DNA of 64,000 nt, from positions 1 through 64,000 of the forward strand of contig CAYMNQ010000006.1 in assembly GCA_964391865.1 (NCBI GenBank). The letters are read 5' to 3'. The position numbers and the translations under genes are program-made. Numbering within the stretch: position 1 is the stretch's first letter; the number at the start of each line of letters is the position of its first letter. Origin of the DNA: DASZQL01 sp964391865 (lineage in GTDB: Bacteria; Planctomycetota; Phycisphaerae; Phycisphaerales; UBA1924). The notes under the pieces are model-generated. The model did not search any database, was not told where the DNA came from, and worked only from the letters and a program-made list of their open reading frames with translations. Shown piece by piece: positions 59,183 through 64,000 of this stretch.

Positions 59183-60655
59183 ATGGCCGAGATGATCACA
59201 TCATGCAACGAGCTGGGCGCGGTTGGGCTGGCCATCCTTGACAGCAGCGGCGGGTGCGTGTCCACCGTCGGGGCATGGGATCAAGCGGTGTGGGAGAAGC
59301 TGCGTGGCACAACGAAGGTCAGCGTCGTTCTCGCCGGCGAAGCCAAGCACGTGCAGGAGTGGATGGCGCCCGACCAAGGTGCGGCGCCTGTCATCGTCGA
59401 CGTGATGCCCTTCAGTGTCGAAGGACGTCGGCATGTGCTCTGCATCCAGCATCGCACGGGGCGCGACGGCGCGGGCGACCTCGCGATACAGCGGACACTC
59501 TCGCGCGGCGCGACATCCCTATCCTCGCTTGCGATCGTCGAAGCAATCCTCCCGGAACTCAAGTCGGCTCTTGATCACCACTCGATCGTGGCCGTGGCAG
59601 ACTCGCACGGCGTCATCACAGAGGTCAACGACGCGTTCGAGCAGGTCAGCGGCTACGCGCGCGCCGAGCTGATCGGGCAGACGCACGGCATCATCATCTC
59701 GGCTCATCATCCGCATTCGTTCTTCGTAGACATCTGGGAGAAGATCGTGTCCGGGAGAGTGTGGAAGGGCGAGATCTGCAGCAGCACCAAGGACGGCGAT
59801 CAGTACTGGGTGCTCACGACCATCATGCCCCTCGGATGGGACAGCGGGCGACCGAAGGGCTATCTGGCTATCTGCACGGATGTCACCGAGCTGAAACGCG
59901 TGCAGCGCGAAAATGAGCTCAAGAGTCGCGAGATGGAGCAACTCGTCTACACGGTCTCCCATGACCTCAAGTCGCCGATCGTGACGATCACCGGATACCT
60001 CTTGCATGTGATGAACCAGGTCGAGGTCACGGGCGACGCGGCGCTCTTGGGTGACCTGCGGCGGATCCAGCGCGCGACCGAACGGATGAACTCCTGCGTC
60101 GAGGATCTGCTGGCGGTGAGCCGCCTGGGGTATTACCCACTCGATCCGGTCCGCATCGACGTCAACTCGCTGGTCCGCGAAGTGCGCGAGTCGTTGGCCA
60201 TGGAGATCGCGGACGCCGGAGCGGAGTTTGAGATTGACTTGGCCGTGGACCAGATCCTGTTCGACAAGAAGCAGATGGGGCACCTGGTGCAGAATCTGGT
60301 CCAGAACGCGATCCGCTACGGGCGACGCGACGGCGCCGTCCGGGTGTGCATTCAGTCGTCCAAAGAGCCCGATGGCACGGTGCGCCTCGCGGTGCGCGAC
60401 CGCGGGCCGGGGATCCCCGAGGCGATGCGCGAACGGGTGTTCGCGCTGTTCCAGCGTCTCTCCAACGAGAGCCACGGCACGGGGGTTGGTCTTGCGATTG
60501 TGCGCTCGATCGCGGAGCGAGCGGGCGGCCGCGTGACCATCGAGGAGACGCCCGGGGGAGGAGCGTCGTTCATCGTTTCGCTGCCGTCGACATGTGCCTT
60601 GAGTCCCCGACGCCTTGATCAGGAGATGCTGCATGAAGCTCAAGCAGTCGCCTAG
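59183..60655 (+). CDS. PAS-domain sensor histidine kinase
   Basis: The 490-residue kinase has an N-terminal domain of uncertain type, a PAS domain (about residues 125-245) with ITEVNDAFEQVSGYARAELIG, and a HisKA domain with the phosphorylation site His260 in YTVSHDLKSPIVTITGYL. The HATPase with NAIRYG and GTGVGLAIV follows. No membrane helix is seen, so it is cytoplasmic. It overlaps the next gene by 23 bp, coding for its partner regulator. GGAG precedes MAEMITSC (59183); an upstream ATG would add 29 residues. The stimulus is unknown. Confidence 0.94.
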   Translation: MAEMITSCNELGAVGLAILDSSGGCVSTVGAWDQAVWEKLRGTTKVSVVLAGEAKHVQEWMAPDQGAAPVIVDVMPFSVEGRRHVLCIQHRTGRDGAGDLAIQRTLSRGATSLSSLAIVEAILPELKSALDHHSIVAVADSHGVITEVNDAFEQVSGYARAELIGQTHGIIISAHHPHSFFVDIWEKIVSGRVWKGEICSSTKDGDQYWVLTTIMPLGWDSGRPKGYLAICTDVTELKRVQRENELKSREMEQLVYTVSHDLKSPIVTITGYLLHVMNQVEVTGDAALLGDLRRIQRATERMNSCVEDLLAVSRLGYYPLDPVRIDVNSLVREVRESLAMEIADAGAEFEIDLAVDQILFDKKQMGHLVQNLVQNAIRYGRRDGAVRVCIQSSKEPDGTVRLAVRDRGPGIPEAMRERVFALFQRLSNESHGTGVGLAIVRSIAERAGGRVTIEETPGGGASFIVSLPSTCALSPRRLDQEMLHEAQAVA

Positions 60656-61103
60656 GCCCGTTCGATTCCTTCTGGTCGAGGATGATGACGACCACGCCGA
60701 GCTGGTATTCCGCGCGATGCGCGCACAGCGCATCTCGAACGAGATGAGCCGCGCGTCCAACGGGATCGATGCGCTGAAGATGCTCAATCGCGAAGGGGAG
60801 TTCGCCGGCAGCGAACCCCCGGACGTCGTGCTGCTCGACCTCAAGCTCCCTGGAGTGAACGGGCACGAGGTGCTCCACCACATCAAGAGCACCCCAGACC
60901 TATCCACGATCCCGGTCGTGATTCTGACCACGTCCCTCGCCGAGGCGGACCACGTTCGCGCGTACAGCGCGGGCGTCAACAGCTATCTGGTGAAGCCGGT
61001 CGAGTTCGATCGGTTCCAGCAGATGGTGCAGGATCTGAACATGTACTGGTCGGTGTGGAATCAGTCACCCACGCGGAAAGAAACCGCCGCGGGGCACACC
61101 TGA
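60633..61103 (+). CDS. Rcp1-type single-domain response regulator
   Basis: This stand-alone 156-residue receiver has the acidic pair FLLVEDDDDHAEL, the phosphoacceptor Asp69 in VVLLDLKLPG, and the Thr/Lys segments VVILTTS and YLVKPVEF. There is no output domain, as in Rcp1/CheY-like regulators paired with phytochrome-type kinases. It overlaps the kinase gene by 23 bp, so both are co-translated; it presumably passes a phosphate to another protein. Confidence 0.95.
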   Translation: MKLKQSPRPVRFLLVEDDDDHAELVFRAMRAQRISNEMSRASNGIDALKMLNREGEFAGSEPPDVVLLDLKLPGVNGHEVLHHIKSTPDLSTIPVVILTTSLAEADHVRAYSAGVNSYLVKPVEFDRFQQMVQDLNMYWSVWNQSPTRKETAAGHT

Positions 61104-61455
61104 GCTTGGCCAGGGGGGCTTGGCGTGCTCTCGCCGAGCGCCAATCCAGCAAGTTGGCGTCGACTAACCCGCTCCCGAGCAGTTTTTCGGACGTATAGTC
61201 CTCCGATGAGGATTATTCCGCGATTCGCGCGCAGCGACTCACGAGATCATCCGAAATTCTTCTGAACCGCCGCGGTCCGCGCGATCCGGCGAGTACAGAC
61301 GCGCAGCGCATCACGGTGCTGCGCGGCTTTCCGGTTCATGTTCGGCGGCGATTCCTCTGAGGGAACTCGGCGCGCGACCGCGATACCGGTCCCGGGTCAA
61401 CGGACCGGCCCGGGCGGTTGTTCGCGCGACCGGAACGCCGAGGAGCACTGACGCC
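61104..61455. other. Gene-free stretch upstream of prkA
   Basis: TATAGT (61194-61199) is a good -10 hexamer but has no convincing -35. An imperfect GCGCAGC/GCTGCGC inverted repeat lies near 61.29-61.32 kb. No gene is seen. The predicted 5' leader of prkA would be about 250 nt long. Confidence 0.4.
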
Positions 61456-63624
<2,169 letters not shown>

Positions 63625-63643
63625 CTTAGGCTTGCACTCGCGC

Positions 63644-64000
63644 TTACTTCGTTTCTAACTTGGGGTGTTCGCGCGCGTGCCGCTGGCGACTGTGCGGCAA
63701 CCCGAACAGCCGATCGAAGGGCGCGTCCATGTGGCACTTCATGCAATCTTCGATGAGACCCGAGCGGATCACTTTCTGGCCCTCAGGTGAAAGAAGCGCG
63801 TAGACCCAGCCGTTGTCGGTTGGGATCGGCAGGTCTGTTTTCAGCATGACAAACAGCTCGCGCTGTTGATCGATGCCCCAGTACTTGCCGTCACGCTTTG
63901 CGTAGCGCAAGCATCTTCGCTCGGTGCGTGCGGCCCTCTCGTCCTGTGACCCGACAACTTCAGACACTTCTCGCGGCGTCCATGACTGCTTCACGAGGAC
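63644..64000 (-). CDS. Heme c-binding protein, cytochrome P460-like (partial)
   Basis: The open frame runs past the end of the window, so the N-terminus is missing. A GTG at 63994 is the only in-frame start visible and is unlikely to be genuine. The visible part, about 118 residues, has one CMKCH heme-attachment site and WVYALLSPEGQKVI before it. This layout resembles cytochrome P460-type proteins, which bind a single heme c near the C-terminus. Function unknown; possibly periplasmic redox. It is convergent with prkA. Confidence 0.6.
   Translation of the reverse strand, partial: VLVKQSWTPREVSEVVGSQDERAARTERRCLRYAKRDGKYWGIDQQRELFVMLKTDLPIPTDNGWVYALLSPEGQKVIRSGLIEDCMKCHMDAPFDRLFGLPHSRQRHAREHPKLETK

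Noticed and set aside
61120..61140. Sigma-54 promoter before prkA
   Set aside because: TTGGCGTG-N4 is followed by CGCC rather than TTGCT; the -12 element does not match.

Overview
The window looks like a chromosome segment from a member of the Planctomycetota, most likely class Phycisphaerae. The DNA is GC-rich throughout. Three secreted proteins end in a GC-type dockerin-like tail (CPGD...DGDG...NW...CP). ECF sigma factors sit next to a Ser/Thr kinase-TPR protein or an anti-sigma factor, a MauE-thioredoxin/DUF1573 pair is present, and lysine is apparently made by the LysW carrier-protein route. The assignment to Phycisphaerae rests on protein style and not on a marker-gene tree. No phage, transposase, CRISPR array or rRNA operon was seen.

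Layout. 0-6.4 kb: tRNA-Ser(GGA), serS, an unidentified structured RNA with its own promoter and terminator, nadK, a YajQ-family gene, panB and an HtrA-type protease. 6.5-13.8 kb: ATP-type PEP carboxykinase, then a formylglycine-generating enzyme with both catalytic cysteines, a Cys-type sulfatase and an OprB-like porin. 14-15.9 kb: ArsR regulator, SRPBCC protein, DoxX-like protein and DUF1428 protein. 15.9-24.4 kb: kinase-TPR plus ECF sigma factor, then four secreted repeat proteins, two of them tandem beta-helix paralogues. 24.4-29.4 kb: lysW-lysX-lysY-lysZ-lysK, preceded by a short lysine-rich ORF and a terminator arranged like an attenuator. 29.4-43.6 kb: housekeeping genes (phosphodiesterase, infC with a non-AUG start, redox pair, Na+/solute symporter, rlmN, uppS, flavin reductase, ECF/anti-sigma pair, homogentisate dioxygenase, SDR). 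43.7-45.7 kb: nrfHA nitrite reductase. 45.7-54.7 kb: a large secreted beta-helix dockerin protein, gpmI, a chemoreceptor, peroxiredoxin, a YggS-family PLP protein and a lipoprotein. 54.7-64 kb: zinc-ribbon protein, trmB, two PilZ-type proteins next to a REC-GGDEF-HD protein, a histidine kinase/Rcp-type regulator pair, prkA, and a heme protein cut by the window edge.

How the genes work together. The sulfatase block is self-contained: an activating enzyme, the enzyme it activates and an outer-membrane pore. The lysine operon contains every dedicated LysW-dependent step except the aminotransferase. The 56-61 kb block is a cyclic-di-GMP and two-component signalling neighbourhood. Several genes (nadK, panB, FGE, arsR, the lysine leader, gpmI, trmB, serS) have a -10-like hexamer only 6-7 nt before the start codon and no Shine-Dalgarno sequence, which points to frequent leaderless transcription. 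The most novel signal is the predicted lysine attenuator at 29.1-29.35 kb.
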